Notes: a model not told the origin generated them from the letters alone. DNA of 64,000 bases from Ruminococcus sp. (GCA_017558505.1 JAFYUM010000013.1:62001-126000); one strand, 5' to 3'; counted from the first letter of the stretch, positions 33,560 through 42,810 are shown. Made by a program: numbers and translations.

Positions 33560-35110
33560 ATGGACAAAATGGCAATCATTATCGGAGGAATCGTTATAAT
33601 CCTGTTGATTATTATCGTATCAATGGGTTACATCAAGGCTCCACCCGATACAGCCTACATCATCTCAGGTCTGAGAAAGAAAATCATCATCGGAAAGGCA
33701 AGTATCAGAATTCCTTTCTTCGAGCGTGTGGATAAGCTGAAGCTCCAGCTCATTGCGGTAGACGTAAAGACTTCAAGTGCAGTTCCCACAGCTGATTACA
33801 TCAACATCAACGTTGACGCTAACGTAAACGTAAAGGTCAGCAGCGATCCCCTGCTCATCAAGCTTGCAGCAGAAAACTTCCTTAACAAGGAGCCTATCTA
33901 CGTTGCAAAGGTTGCTCGTGAGGTTCTTGAAGGTAATATGCGTGAAATTGTTGGTCAGATGTCCCTCGAAGCAATGGTAAACGACCGTAAGGCTTTCGCT
34001 GAAAAGGTACAGGAGAATGCGGCTCCCGACCTCAACAGAATGGGTCTTGAAATCGTTTCATTCAACGTACAGAACTTTACAGATGACCAGAACCTTATTG
34101 AAAACCTCGGTATTGACAATACCACAAAAATCCAGAAAAAGGCTGCTATTGCACGCGCTGAATCTGAAAAGGAAATCGAAATTGCAAAAGCACAGGCAAA
34201 GAAAGAAGCTAACGACGCAAAGGTTCTTGCTGAAACTGAAATTGCAAAGAAGAACAACGAGCTTGCTATCCGTCAGGCTGAATTGAAAAAGGAATCAGAT
34301 ACACAGATGGCTATTGCCGACGCTGCTTACGAAATCCAGAAGGAAGAACAGCGTAAGACAATCGAAATTACAAAGGCTAATGCTAACATCGCTGCATCTG
34401 AAAAGGATGTTGAACTTAAAACTAAAGAAGCAGAGGTTAAGGAAAAATCTCTCGATGCTGAAATCAAGAAAAAGGCTGAGGCTGAGCGTTATAAGGCACA
34501 GCAGGAAGCTGACGCAAAACTTTACCAGTTAAAGAAAGAAGCTGAAGCTGACCGTTTCCAGCGTGAGCAGGAGGCTGAGGCACAGAAGGCTGAGGCTGAG
34601 GCTCAGAAGTTCGCAAAAATGCAGGAGGCTGAAGGTATTGCTGCCGTAGGTCAGGCTGAAGCTGACGCTATCAGAGCTAAAGGTCTTGCTGAGGCTGAAG
34701 GTATCAACGCAAAGGCCGAGGCTATGAAGAAGTACGGTGAGGCTGCTGTTCTCGAAATGTACTTCAAGGCTCTCCCCGAAGTTGTACGCAATGCTGCTGC
34801 TCCTCTTGAGAATGTTGATAAGATTACAATGTACGGTGAGGGCAACTCCAGCCGTCTTGTAGGTGATATCATCAATTCTACAACAAAGATTACTGACGGT
34901 CTTACTGAGGCTACAGGTGTTGACATAAAGGCTATCCTTTCAGGATTCCTTGGCGGTAGAATGGCATCTGCACAGACTGCACCTGCTGAACCACAGACTG
35001 AAAGTGCTTATGGGAATTCCTATCAGGAAGTTCCCGACGGTGATTACATAATCGACCGTTCAGGCTATACAGATTACACAGCAACAGAAACAGATACAAC
35101 AATTGAATAA
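33560..35110 (+). CDS. Flotillin-like SPFH domain protein
   Basis: 516-residue membrane scaffold. One N-terminal membrane segment (about 4-24, MAIIIGGIVIILLIIIVSMGY), an SPFH/band-7 domain (about 28-190; PPDTAYIISGLRKKIIIGKA, NVNVKVSSDPLLIKLAAENFL, MGLEIVSFNVQNFTD), then a long Ala/Glu/Lys coiled coil (about 195-420) and a flotillin-type C-terminus. Flotillins organise membrane microdomains and stabilise membrane protein complexes. The start follows GGAGG by 9 bases. No NfeD partner gene is adjacent, which is often seen next to bacterial flotillins. It has its own promoter and terminator but lies directly after the signalling island. Confidence 0.93.
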   Translation: MDKMAIIIGGIVIILLIIIVSMGYIKAPPDTAYIISGLRKKIIIGKASIRIPFFERVDKLKLQLIAVDVKTSSAVPTADYININVDANVNVKVSSDPLLIKLAAENFLNKEPIYVAKVAREVLEGNMREIVGQMSLEAMVNDRKAFAEKVQENAAPDLNRMGLEIVSFNVQNFTDDQNLIENLGIDNTTKIQKKAAIARAESEKEIEIAKAQAKKEANDAKVLAETEIAKKNNELAIRQAELKKESDTQMAIADAAYEIQKEEQRKTIEITKANANIAASEKDVELKTKEAEVKEKSLDAEIKKKAEAERYKAQQEADAKLYQLKKEAEADRFQREQEAEAQKAEAEAQKFAKMQEAEGIAAVGQAEADAIRAKGLAEAEGINAKAEAMKKYGEAAVLEMYFKALPEVVRNAAAPLENVDKITMYGEGNSSRLVGDIINSTTKITDGLTEATGVDIKAILSGFLGGRMASAQTAPAEPQTESAYGNSYQEVPDGDYIIDRSGYTDYTATETDTTIE

Positions 35111-35115
35111 TTAAT

Positions 35116-35147
35116 AAAGGGTACCGATTCAGGTACCCTTTATTTTA
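35116..35147. terminator. Bidirectional terminator
   Basis: AAAGGGTACC pairs with GGTACCCTTT across a 6-base loop, with T-rich flanks on both sides; between flotillin and the P-type ATPase. Confidence 0.88.
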
Positions 35148-37784
35148 TCATTTTGCTTTTTTATTACTGAAAATACCGCTTAAAATTGGTATAATCACGC
35201 TGAATCCCACTGCCGCAAAAAGCTGCTCCTTTGTAAGGGAAACTGTTTCAAAAACAGCCTGTAATGGTGTTATAATAACAGCCGCAACAAGTGCAAGTGC
35301 AGACACTATTACAGCAAGTATCAGCTTTATATTGCTGAATGGATTTATAGAAAATATACTTCCATGTTCGCTTTTACACTCAAAAACGTGTATAAGCTGT
35401 GACGCTACAAGGGTTATAAGTGCGGCAGTACGGCAAGCTTCAAGACTGCCACCCATATGCATTACAGAGGTGAATGAAGCAAGGGTTGAAAGGCCTATAA
35501 GTATACCACGTATTACGATTTTCCACATAAGTCCACCTGCAAAAAATCCCTCGGTGGATTTTCTGGGCGGACGGCTCATAATGTCCTTTTCAGGTGGTTC
35601 AAGCCCTAAGGCTATGGCAGGAAGTCCGTCTGTAACAAGATTTACAAGAAGTATCTGCACAGGCAGAAGAACAACAGGCATGCCCATAATTATGCCTAAA
35701 AACATTGTGAGAACTTCGCCTATATTGCAGGAAAGCAGATACCGCACAAATTTGCGGATATTCGCATAAACACAACGCCCCTGCTCTACTGCATTCACAA
35801 GGGTTGCAAGGTTGTCATCAAGGAGAATTACATCAGCCGCCTGTTTTGTAACATCTGTGCCTGTTATTCCCATAGCTACACCCACATCGGCTTCTTTTAT
35901 AGCCGGAGCGTCATTTACACCGTCACCTGTCATTGTAACAATTTCGCCCTTACGCTTGAAGCTGCGTACAATACGAAGCTTATGGGCAGGCTCTACACGA
36001 GCAAAGACAGTGTACTCCCCTATTCTGCGGTCAAGCTCCTCATCGCTCATTGCGTCAAGCTCCGCACCTGTAGCCGCCTTACCGTTTTTCAGCAATCCTG
36101 CCTTTTTAGCTATGGCAACGGCTGTATTTTTATGATCCCCTGTTATCATCACAGTCTTAACCGAAGCGGCTGCGCATTTCTTAATTGCCACCTTTGCCTC
36201 CTCACGGGGAGGGTCAAGCATACCTGCCACACCGAGAAATACAAGATTTCCCATATGGGGCGAAAATTCGTCGCTTTCTGAGTAAGCAAGCACAAGAACT
36301 CTGAGAGCCTTATCGGACATTTCAAGGACTTTTTTATGTATACTGTTTTTCACAGCAGAAGTTAAAGCCGCTGTATTCCCATTATCGTCAAGATATCGGG
36401 AGCAGCGTGACAGCATAACCTCCTCAGCACCCTTGAAATATATCCGCTTTGTACCGCCCTCGCGGCAGTATACAGCCATAAATCTCGTTTCACTGTCAAA
36501 GGGCAGCTCATCAAGCTTTTCAGCATATTTTCCTAATACCTCTTTTGTTATGCCGCCTTTTGAAGCCGCCACAAGGAGCGCAACCTCTGTAGGGTCTCCT
36601 GTAACGTTCCATTCTCCCTTTCCTTTGAGAGAACCACGACGGCGGCTTAAACCGGCCTTATCGGTGAAAATATCCGCTGTGGAGCATATAACGCCGCATT
36701 TGAGGGATTCCGTAAGAGCCTTTTCAGTTTTGGGATTGACAGCAATATTATCCTCACCCTTTGTAATTTCACCACTTATTTTATATCCTGACCCGCTGAA
36801 ATAATAGTCGCTCCCAATCGTTGCCAACTCCGTCACAGTCATTTTATTTTCGGTTATAGTACCTGTTTTATCGGAGCAAATAACAGATGCACACCCAAGA
36901 GTTTCTACGCTATGAAGCCTGTTTACAAGTGCCTTGTGCTTCATCATACGGTTGACGGCAAGAGCAAGTGCAATTGTAACCGTTGCAGGCAATCCCTCGG
37001 GAATTGCGGCAATGGCGATTGTAATACCAGTCATAAGCATATCAAAGATATCCTCGCCGCGGAGTACTCCTGCTCCGAAAACAGCAATGCATACAATAAG
37101 GCAGATAATTGCAACTATTTTACCAAGCTCCCCAAGACGTTTTTGCAGAGGGGTAGGCTCGTTGTCAATATCCGCAAGCAGCTTCGAAATTTTACCCATC
37201 TGCGTATTTTTTGCCGTTGCTATGACTCTGCCACGGCACACACCCTTTACAGCAGATGTACCGCAGTAGACGATGTTTTCTTTGTTAATGCTGTTGTCGT
37301 TGTCATCGGGAGAGCCTGCCTTTTTAGCCGCAGGCTCAGATTCTCCCGTAAGTACGGCTTCATCGGTATAAAATCCTGTACAGGAGAGAATAACACAGTC
37401 CGCAGGCACTCTGTCACCTGCTTCAAGCTCCACAATATCCCCAACAACAAGCTGTGAAGCCTCAATCTGCCGCAGTCTGCCGTCACGGTAGCATTTGGCG
37501 GTGGGGGCAGTCATAGACTTTAAGGCTTCAAGGGTATGCTCCGTACGGTACTCCTGAATAAAGCCTAAAATTGCATTAATCAGCACGATAAGTATAATGG
37601 TTATTGCGTCTGTGACCTCGCCCAGAAGGACGGAAATAACAGTTGCACACAGTAAAATCATAACCATAACATCTCTGAACTGCCCTGCAAATATTTTCAC
37701 AGCCGATGTCTTTTTCTTATCCTCAAGTACATTTTCGCCGTCTTTTTTAAGCCTTTCAGCGGCTTCCTTTTCGGTAAGTCCCAT
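35148..37784 (-). CDS. Calcium-translocating P-type ATPase (PMCA/SERCA type)
   Basis: 878-residue type IIA/IIB P-type ATPase, a membrane pump that exports cations, most likely Ca2+. Motifs in order: MGLTEKEAAERLKKDGENVL N-terminal cation-ATPase domain, actuator LTGESEP, PEGLPATVTIALALAVNRM (membrane-site motif), phosphorylation site CSDKTGTITENKM, KGAEEVMLSRC in the nucleotide domain, MITGDHKNTAVAIA and TGDGVNDAPAIKEADVGVAMG. The C-terminal six-helix part (NLVTDGLPAIALGLEPPEKDIM) is complete. The start is set at MGLTEKE, with GGAG upstream; the longer frame would extend into the repeat element. A hairpin (37797-37817) next to the ribosome site may affect initiation. Confidence 0.94.
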   Translation of the reverse strand: MGLTEKEAAERLKKDGENVLEDKKKTSAVKIFAGQFRDVMVMILLCATVISVLLGEVTDAITIILIVLINAILGFIQEYRTEHTLEALKSMTAPTAKCYRDGRLRQIEASQLVVGDIVELEAGDRVPADCVILSCTGFYTDEAVLTGESEPAAKKAGSPDDNDNSINKENIVYCGTSAVKGVCRGRVIATAKNTQMGKISKLLADIDNEPTPLQKRLGELGKIVAIICLIVCIAVFGAGVLRGEDIFDMLMTGITIAIAAIPEGLPATVTIALALAVNRMMKHKALVNRLHSVETLGCASVICSDKTGTITENKMTVTELATIGSDYYFSGSGYKISGEITKGEDNIAVNPKTEKALTESLKCGVICSTADIFTDKAGLSRRRGSLKGKGEWNVTGDPTEVALLVAASKGGITKEVLGKYAEKLDELPFDSETRFMAVYCREGGTKRIYFKGAEEVMLSRCSRYLDDNGNTAALTSAVKNSIHKKVLEMSDKALRVLVLAYSESDEFSPHMGNLVFLGVAGMLDPPREEAKVAIKKCAAASVKTVMITGDHKNTAVAIAKKAGLLKNGKAATGAELDAMSDEELDRRIGEYTVFARVEPAHKLRIVRSFKRKGEIVTMTGDGVNDAPAIKEADVGVAMGITGTDVTKQAADVILLDDNLATLVNAVEQGRCVYANIRKFVRYLLSCNIGEVLTMFLGIIMGMPVVLLPVQILLVNLVTDGLPAIALGLEPPEKDIMSRPPRKSTEGFFAGGLMWKIVIRGILIGLSTLASFTSVMHMGGSLEACRTAALITLVASQLIHVFECKSEHGSIFSINPFSNIKLILAVIVSALALVAAVIITPLQAVFETVSLTKEQLFAAVGFSVIIPILSGIFSNKKAK

Positions 37785-37792
37785 ATTGAAAC

Positions 37793-37817
37793 ACTCCTTT
37801 ACATTTTCTCTGTAAAG
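37793..37817 (-). promoter_or_regulatory. Hairpin overlapping the ATPase ribosome site
   Basis: On the minus strand CTTTACA pairs with TGTAAAG, and the 3' arm runs into the AAGGAG ribosome site of the P-type ATPase gene. It could mask the site; no ligand-binding structure is recognised. Confidence 0.35.
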
Positions 37818-37859
37818 GATATGCGGACAAAGGTGAAAAAATGCAATTTTCTGGTTTAT

Positions 37860-38016
37860 GGGCATCTATCAAAATCCCTTTGATTAAAAAAAAGCAGATA
37901 GGTGCGGCAGCTGCAAGGAAACATCCCGAAGACGTGCTGTCGCACACCATGGGAGGTTGACGAGGCAGATGACGTGAATAACTGCTTTTTCTCAAAAGGG
38001 ATTTTTAGATGTTCCC
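37860..38016. repeat. Dispersed palindromic element, copy A
   Basis: 157-base element with inverted ends (GGGCATCTA ... TAGATGTTCCC) and a long interrupted palindrome. It shares TGCTGTCGCAC, GGGAGGTTG and GCAGATGACG with copies at 55050 and 56349. It is flanked by TTTA (37855-37858 and 38017-38020), a possible target duplication with a one-base offset on the left. It ends 1 base from the stop of the DUF4846 gene and lies upstream of the P-type ATPase. Confidence 0.85.
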
Positions 38017-38017
38017 T

Positions 38018-38932
38018 TTAGAAACCGTCTTTCCAACGGCGTATATCATTTTTGCTGAATTCAACGCTGTCGATAACAAAACCTTGTTGTTCAAGCTGTT
38101 CCTGTGTAAACCATGGTGTAGTAACACCACCCTCATATCTTGTAACTATATGAAAACAGACGGCTGGAATAAAGCTCTGCCCAATCAGATAGACTTTTTC
38201 CCCATTTTTATTGACAGCCTCATCAACTATGAGAACAACGTGATATTCATTACAGATAATATCACCAATACGGATTTCATCGGGAGAAATCGGCTCGGAT
38301 TCATTGAGCAGAGAAAGCGTTCCTGCATAATTCATAACAGTTTTAAGATAATTCCGATAACCCTGTAGACTGTCATCAGGTAATGCAGCAGGAATTTCAC
38401 AGGAGAAGCTGCCAAGTGCCAGCATTCTTTTACCATTTCGCCAACGGTTATAGTCACAGATATCGCCATTTGAAAACTCAAAGGAAATCTTGTCGAACTG
38501 CTCGTTTTCATAGAAATAATCGCTGTAGAGCCTTATAATACTGTCAGCACATTGCTGATACCCCTCTTTACCAAGACTTATATCAAAAATTGCAGGGGAA
38601 TCTGTATTTAAAGTTTTTCCATTGTATACAGGAAGATTTATGTTAACGGGGTGCAGGGAATATTTACGCAGATATTCAGCAAAACTTCCGCTTTCAACCT
38701 TAACACGGCTGTAACCATCAGGTGGAGTTATTCTGGTTTCAAGAGTCATTCCCTCTGAATTTACATACTGAATTTTATAATCAACCCTTGTTGTTTCGAT
38801 TTTAAGGTCCGCTGCTTTCCATTTCGGATTCACGCGAAAGTATAATGCAGCTAAACCAGCCACAACTAAAATTATCAGGATAATCAAATTTTTCTTGCCA
38901 TTTGCAGGTGTATCAACTGATTTTTTATTCAT
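38018..38932 (-). CDS. DUF4846 domain membrane-anchored protein
   Basis: 304-residue protein with one N-terminal membrane segment (about 14-34) and an extracytoplasmic domain resembling DUF4846: SFAEYLRKYSL, VNINLPVYNGK, QCADSIIRLYSDYFY, FSNGDICDYNRWRNGKR, MNYAGTLSLL, IGDIICNEYHVVLIVDEA and YLIGQSFIPAVCFHIV. In this family the conserved AGT, GD and H positions hint at a cysteine/transglutaminase-like fold, but function is not established. The start is set at MNKKSVD (38932), with AGAGGA upstream. It is last in the sigma-factor operon, 52 bases after the anti-sigma-like gene; copy A of the repeat abuts its stop codon. Confidence 0.82.
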   Translation of the reverse strand: MNKKSVDTPANGKKNLIILIILVVAGLAALYFRVNPKWKAADLKIETTRVDYKIQYVNSEGMTLETRITPPDGYSRVKVESGSFAEYLRKYSLHPVNINLPVYNGKTLNTDSPAIFDISLGKEGYQQCADSIIRLYSDYFYENEQFDKISFEFSNGDICDYNRWRNGKRMLALGSFSCEIPAALPDDSLQGYRNYLKTVMNYAGTLSLLNESEPISPDEIRIGDIICNEYHVVLIVDEAVNKNGEKVYLIGQSFIPAVCFHIVTRYEGGVTTPWFTQEQLEQQGFVIDSVEFSKNDIRRWKDGF

Positions 38933-38984
38933 ACAAATCCTCTTTTCTGCTAATATCTGAAAATTGTCAATCATGTTCTATAAT

Positions 38985-40013
38985 TCACCATGTTATTGTT
39001 TCTGATGCTGCACGCCAATCCTGTGCTGTTTCATCCCATACAATTTCAAATGCAACTGTAACATCAGTCATTGTTGTATCCTCAACCGAATTAAACACTC
39101 TTGTTATGGTAAAGCTGTCTTCAGTTATATCTGAAATAACCGGCTCACTAACCCATTTAAGCTTGCTTATTCCCTCAATTCCCTCAACTATAGGATATTC
39201 GAGCATATAAAGCTTACCGTTTATATTGATATACTCATAGAAAATACCGTCCTCTGCATACAGCTTTTCGCCTATTGTTTCGGGAGAATTAATATCCTCA
39301 TCCGTTATATTCCCGCCGAAAATGTTGTCACTGTATGTTTCCATATCAGCATTTACAGTATATCCGTCTTTTCTGTAGAAATAATAATACGCCTTGAAAG
39401 CTTCCATATCAGGGAATTTTTCATCAATTACAGGATAATATGACTTTACTCCGTCCACACCGTCTTTTATGTAATGAATTACTATTTCACTGTCAGCAGG
39501 AGGCAAACCATTGCTTTCCTTATATTCAAAACCGCCTGTATAAATATATCTGTCCATATTAAAATATTCATCTGTAATTCTGTATGCAACAGCTTTATAG
39601 TCATGACTATAAGTATAAGCTTCTGTAGGCAACTCTACAGTAAACTGTGTTGCAGGCTCAATAACAGAAGAATCTGACATATCTGAATTTCTGCCGAGAA
39701 GTATACCCATAGTCGCTATACCTGCGACAATTATCCCCAACGAAGCCGCAATTCCAATATATCGGCTTATTACAGGCTTTTTGTACTTTTCAATTTTCAG
39801 CAACTGAACATCTTCAAAACTTTCGTCAACAGCCTTTGCAATTGCAGAGTTGAATATCTTTTCCCTGCTTTCACCTTCAACAGACAATTTCTTCGACTTT
39901 TTCATAGAAGCCGAAAACATTCTGTCCATATCCTTTTTTGAAAGTGCGGGATATTCATCAGCTATTTTTTTAGCTGTATCAAAATCTATATTTTCAAGTA
40001 AATTTTTTCTCAT
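38985..40013 (-). CDS. Probable anti-sigma factor, single-pass membrane protein
   Basis: 342-residue protein with a cytoplasmic N-terminal region of about 85 residues (MRKNLLENIDFDTAKKIADEYP, KDMDRMFSASMKKSKKL), one membrane segment (about 88-108) and a 235-residue outer domain rich in Tyr and acidic residues. This is the layout of anti-sigma factors, and it directly follows a sigma gene. Starts possible at 40031 (GTG, overlapping the sigma stop), 40022 and 40013; the last is used because GAGGT lies 11 bases before it. The outer domain is not recognised. Confidence 0.72.
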   Translation of the reverse strand: MRKNLLENIDFDTAKKIADEYPALSKKDMDRMFSASMKKSKKLSVEGESREKIFNSAIAKAVDESFEDVQLLKIEKYKKPVISRYIGIAASLGIIVAGIATMGILLGRNSDMSDSSVIEPATQFTVELPTEAYTYSHDYKAVAYRITDEYFNMDRYIYTGGFEYKESNGLPPADSEIVIHYIKDGVDGVKSYYPVIDEKFPDMEAFKAYYYFYRKDGYTVNADMETYSDNIFGGNITDEDINSPETIGEKLYAEDGIFYEYININGKLYMLEYPIVEGIEGISKLKWVSEPVISDITEDSFTITRVFNSVEDTTMTDVTVAFEIVWDETAQDWRAASETITW

Positions 40014-40027
40014 ATATATCATTGACC

Positions 40028-40576
40028 TCACAAAGTTATATCGGCTTCAACAAGCATAGCTTTCAGCTTTTCCCTTGCACGCAGACTTCGTTTCTGAACT
40101 GAAGCAGCAGTCATTGAAATTGCCTTTGCTATTTCTGCAACTTTCATATTGTAATAAAACTGCTTTATAATAATGGTTGTATCAGGCTCTCCCAATGATT
40201 TGATTTTATCAAGTATAAGTGCATTTCTGCTTGCTGTTTCATAGGATTTTTCTATATCTTCTGCCGAAGCCGTTTCTGAAATAATCCCGTCATCAAGGGG
40301 CTGTACCCTGCCGCTGTGAGAACTTAAACGGCGATATGTATCAATTGCACGTCGCTTTGCTACTGTGCCGATATAGCACTTCAGATCGCCTTCAAAATCT
40401 ATAATTTTATCAGTATTACGGAATATTTCAGCAAACACGTCACTGACGCATTCTTCAATATCTTCCTTTGTACCACAGCTTTTTATTTTATTCAAAACAA
40501 TGATATATACGTAATTGCAATATTCATCGAAAATTTTTCTTGCATATTCAGCTTTTTTCTTTTCTTTCTTTAACAT
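40028..40576 (-). CDS. ECF-type RNA polymerase sigma factor
   Basis: 182-residue sigma-70 family factor. Region 2: IFDEYCNYVYIIVLNKIKSCGTKEDIEECVSDVFAEIFRN and GDLKCYIGTVAKRRAIDTYRRL; region 4: EPDTTIIIKQFYYNMKVAEIAKAISMTAASVQKRSLRAREKLK. The ribosome site is AAGGAGATG. It is second in an operon (41074 to 38018, minus strand) after a small membrane protein and before the probable anti-sigma factor. Confidence 0.92.
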   Translation of the reverse strand: MLKKEKKKAEYARKIFDEYCNYVYIIVLNKIKSCGTKEDIEECVSDVFAEIFRNTDKIIDFEGDLKCYIGTVAKRRAIDTYRRLSSHSGRVQPLDDGIISETASAEDIEKSYETASRNALILDKIKSLGEPDTTIIIKQFYYNMKVAEIAKAISMTAASVQKRSLRAREKLKAMLVEADITL

Positions 40577-40594
40577 CCGTTCATCTCCTTTTTA

Positions 40595-41074
40595 TCATGG
40601 AGAACCAATTCTCAATTCAAGTTTTTCTTTTCCTATTGTCTGCTTCGTTTCAAAGCATCCACTGTCACCCTGCATATTATAATCAACTTTATATGTTATC
40701 TCGTTTTTATATGTGTCAATATTAATATTAAGATTGAATTTTGTCGCATACCACCAGTTTGAATGAAAGAAATTCACTTCTACTAACGTTTCGGGATTGA
40801 TTAAAAACTCGAAGGGATTGTTTCCGTAATTTCCACCCTTCAGCTCAATGTGATACTTACCGACTTCTATTTCTTTGATTTTAGCGGATGAAATCAACTG
40901 ATCTGAAGTAAGTTCATAAGGCATTCCGTCACAGGTAATAGTTAAATCACCTTTAATTCTGTTCCCAAGGTAAATACGTGGAAATACAGGATAGCAGAAG
41001 AGACAGAATATCATTACTGCTCCTGTTAAAATTGCTGACGCTGCACGAATAATCACTTTCTTATGTTTTTTCAT
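40595..41074 (-). CDS. Membrane-anchored protein of unknown function
   Basis: 159-residue protein with one N-terminal membrane segment (about 9-30, IIRAASAILTGAVMIFCLFCYP) and an extracytoplasmic beta-rich domain (GDLTITCDGMPYELTSDQLISS, GKYHIELKGGNYGNNPFEFLI). Not recognised. It has AAGGAG upstream, is first in the sigma-factor operon and ends 18 bases before the sigma gene, so it may belong to the same stress response. Confidence 0.75.
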   Translation of the reverse strand: MKKHKKVIIRAASAILTGAVMIFCLFCYPVFPRIYLGNRIKGDLTITCDGMPYELTSDQLISSAKIKEIEVGKYHIELKGGNYGNNPFEFLINPETLVEVNFFHSNWWYATKFNLNINIDTYKNEITYKVDYNMQGDSGCFETKQTIGKEKLELRIGSP

Positions 41075-41185
41075 AAAATCTGCTCCTTTTTATTTTTGAG
41101 AAATTATTTTCTTCTCTATATAATACATTCGAGTAAATTACTGAAAAAAGGACAGATTCATAAGAAATTTTTTTCATACGTTATA

Positions 41186-41214
41186 AGTATAACATCATTA
41201 TTTTTTTATGTCAA
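41186..41214 (-). promoter_or_regulatory. Sigma-A promoter of the 41074-38018 operon
   Basis: Minus strand TTGACA, 17-base spacer, TATACT. Leader of about 105 bases to the first gene. No obvious ECF promoter is seen here, unlike the operon at 12528. Confidence 0.87.
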
Positions 41215-41216
41215 GC

Positions 41217-41247
41217 AAAAAGGGTATCAGACGAAACTGATACCCTT
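41217..41247 (-). terminator. Terminator of gdhA
   Basis: AAGGGTATCAG pairs with CTGATACCCTT, followed on the minus strand by TTTGC. It lies 24 bases past the gdhA stop. Confidence 0.92.
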
Positions 41248-41270
41248 GAAATAATATGCTATTTGATTAA

Positions 41271-42623
41271 TCAAACGCAACCCTGAGCCTTCATTGCCTC
41301 AGCAACCTTGAGGAAGCCTGCGATGTTAACACCTGCAACGAGGTCATCGCCAAAGCCGTACTCATTAGCAGCAGAAAGTGAAGCGTTGAAGATGTTCTTC
41401 ATGATGCCCTTGAGCTTCTCGTCAACTTCTTCTTCTGTCCATGAATATCTCATAGAGTTCTGTGACATTTCAAGTCCTGAAACAGCAACACCACCAGCGT
41501 TAACAGCCTTTGAAGGAGCAACGATTACGCCGTTCTCCTTAAGGTATGCAACAGCCTCGTTTGTTGTAGGCATATTGGAAACCTCAACGTAGTACTTGAT
41601 ACCGTTAGCAACGATCTGCTCTGCTTCCTTAACGTCAACCTCATTCTGTGTAGCACAAGGCATAATGATATCTGCCTTTGTACCCCAAGGCTTCTGACCA
41701 GGGAAGAACTCTACGCCGAACTTGTCTGCGTAATCCTGAACTCTGTTGCGGCATGAAGCACGCATCTCGAGGAGGTAGTCAACCTTTTCAGGTGTGCTGA
41801 TACCGTCGGGATCATAGATGTATCCGTCAGGACCGGAAATTGTTACAACCTTACCACCAAGCTCGTTAACCTTCTTAACTGTACCCCAAGCAACGTTACC
41901 GAAGCCTGAAATAGCAAATGTCTTGCCCTCGATGCTGTCGCCGAAGTGCTTGAGCATTTCTACTGTGTAGTATACTGCACCGTAGCCAGTAGCCTCGGGA
42001 CGGATAAGTGAACCGCCAAAGGAAATACCCTTGCCTGTAAGTACGCCTGTGAACTCATTGCGGAGTCTCTTGTACTGACCGAATAAGTAACCAACTTCAC
42101 GAGCACCAACGCCGATATCACCAGCGGGAACGTCGAGATCGGGACCGATGTGTCTTGAAAGCTCTGTCATGAAGCTCTGGCAGAAACGCATAACCTCAGC
42201 ATCAGACTTACCCTGGGGATCAAAGTCTGAACCGCCCTTACCGCCGCCCATAGGAAGGGATGTAAGGCTGTTCTTGAATGTCTGCTCAAAGCCGAGGAAC
42301 TTGATAATTCCAAGATATACGGATGGGTGGAATCTTAAACCGCCCTTGTAAGGTCCGATTGCAGAGTTGAACTGTACTCTAAAACCTCTGTTAACCTGTG
42401 TCTTACCGTTGTCGTCAACCCACGGTACACGGAAGATAATCTGTCTTTCAGGCTCAACAATTCTCTCAAATACGCCTGCATCAATATAATCCTGTCTCTT
42501 TTCAGCAACAGGCTCAAGAGTTTCAAGAACCTCTGTTACAGTCTGGATAAACTCAGGCTCGCCCTGATTTCTCTGTTTAACTCTTTCAAGTAAGTCGATA
42601 AGATACTGATTCTTTAACGCCAT
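41271..42623 (-). CDS. gdhA: NADP-type glutamate dehydrogenase
   Basis: Assimilates ammonium by reductive amination of 2-oxoglutarate to glutamate. 450 residues, hexameric family I. Motifs: GFRVQFNSAIGPYKGGLRFHP (substrate Lys), SLPMGGGKGGSDFDPQGKSDAE, DVPAGDIGVGAREVGYLFG, GVLTGKGISFGGS, TGYGAVYYTVEML, FAISGFGNVAWGTVKKVNELG (dinucleotide fold) and PSKAVNAGGVAVSGLEMSQN. The start follows GGAGG; the longer frame adds 11 residues before the ribosome site. Ammonia is the main nitrogen source of rumen cellulolytic bacteria, so a strong promoter here is sensible. Single-gene transcript. Confidence 0.97.
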   Translation of the reverse strand: MALKNQYLIDLLERVKQRNQGEPEFIQTVTEVLETLEPVAEKRQDYIDAGVFERIVEPERQIIFRVPWVDDNGKTQVNRGFRVQFNSAIGPYKGGLRFHPSVYLGIIKFLGFEQTFKNSLTSLPMGGGKGGSDFDPQGKSDAEVMRFCQSFMTELSRHIGPDLDVPAGDIGVGAREVGYLFGQYKRLRNEFTGVLTGKGISFGGSLIRPEATGYGAVYYTVEMLKHFGDSIEGKTFAISGFGNVAWGTVKKVNELGGKVVTISGPDGYIYDPDGISTPEKVDYLLEMRASCRNRVQDYADKFGVEFFPGQKPWGTKADIIMPCATQNEVDVKEAEQIVANGIKYYVEVSNMPTTNEAVAYLKENGVIVAPSKAVNAGGVAVSGLEMSQNSMRYSWTEEEVDEKLKGIMKNIFNASLSAANEYGFGDDLVAGVNIAGFLKVAEAMKAQGCV

Positions 42624-42720
42624 TGTTAAAAAACCTCCTTCAAAATATTTCTGCAACTACTCCGTAAATCAACCCTGAAATCACGGCTGATACGGAAAAA
42701 CTTCTTTTGCAGCTAAATAA

Positions 42721-42749
42721 ATTATACCAATTTCCGACAGATTTTTCAA
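42721..42749 (-). promoter_or_regulatory. Sigma-A promoter of gdhA
   Basis: Minus strand TTGAAA, 17-base spacer, TATAAT. It gives a leader of about 90 bases. Confidence 0.85.
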
Positions 42750-42770
42750 GGGGTAAATGACTATAAATTT

Positions 42771-42810
42771 AAAAATCGGGTAGATTTGTATAGTTACACA
42801 ATCCTACCCG
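42771..42810 (-). terminator. Terminator after folC
   Basis: CGGGTAGGATTGTG pairs, with one mismatch, with TACAAATCTACCCG, followed on the minus strand by ATTTTTAAATTT. Confidence 0.87.
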
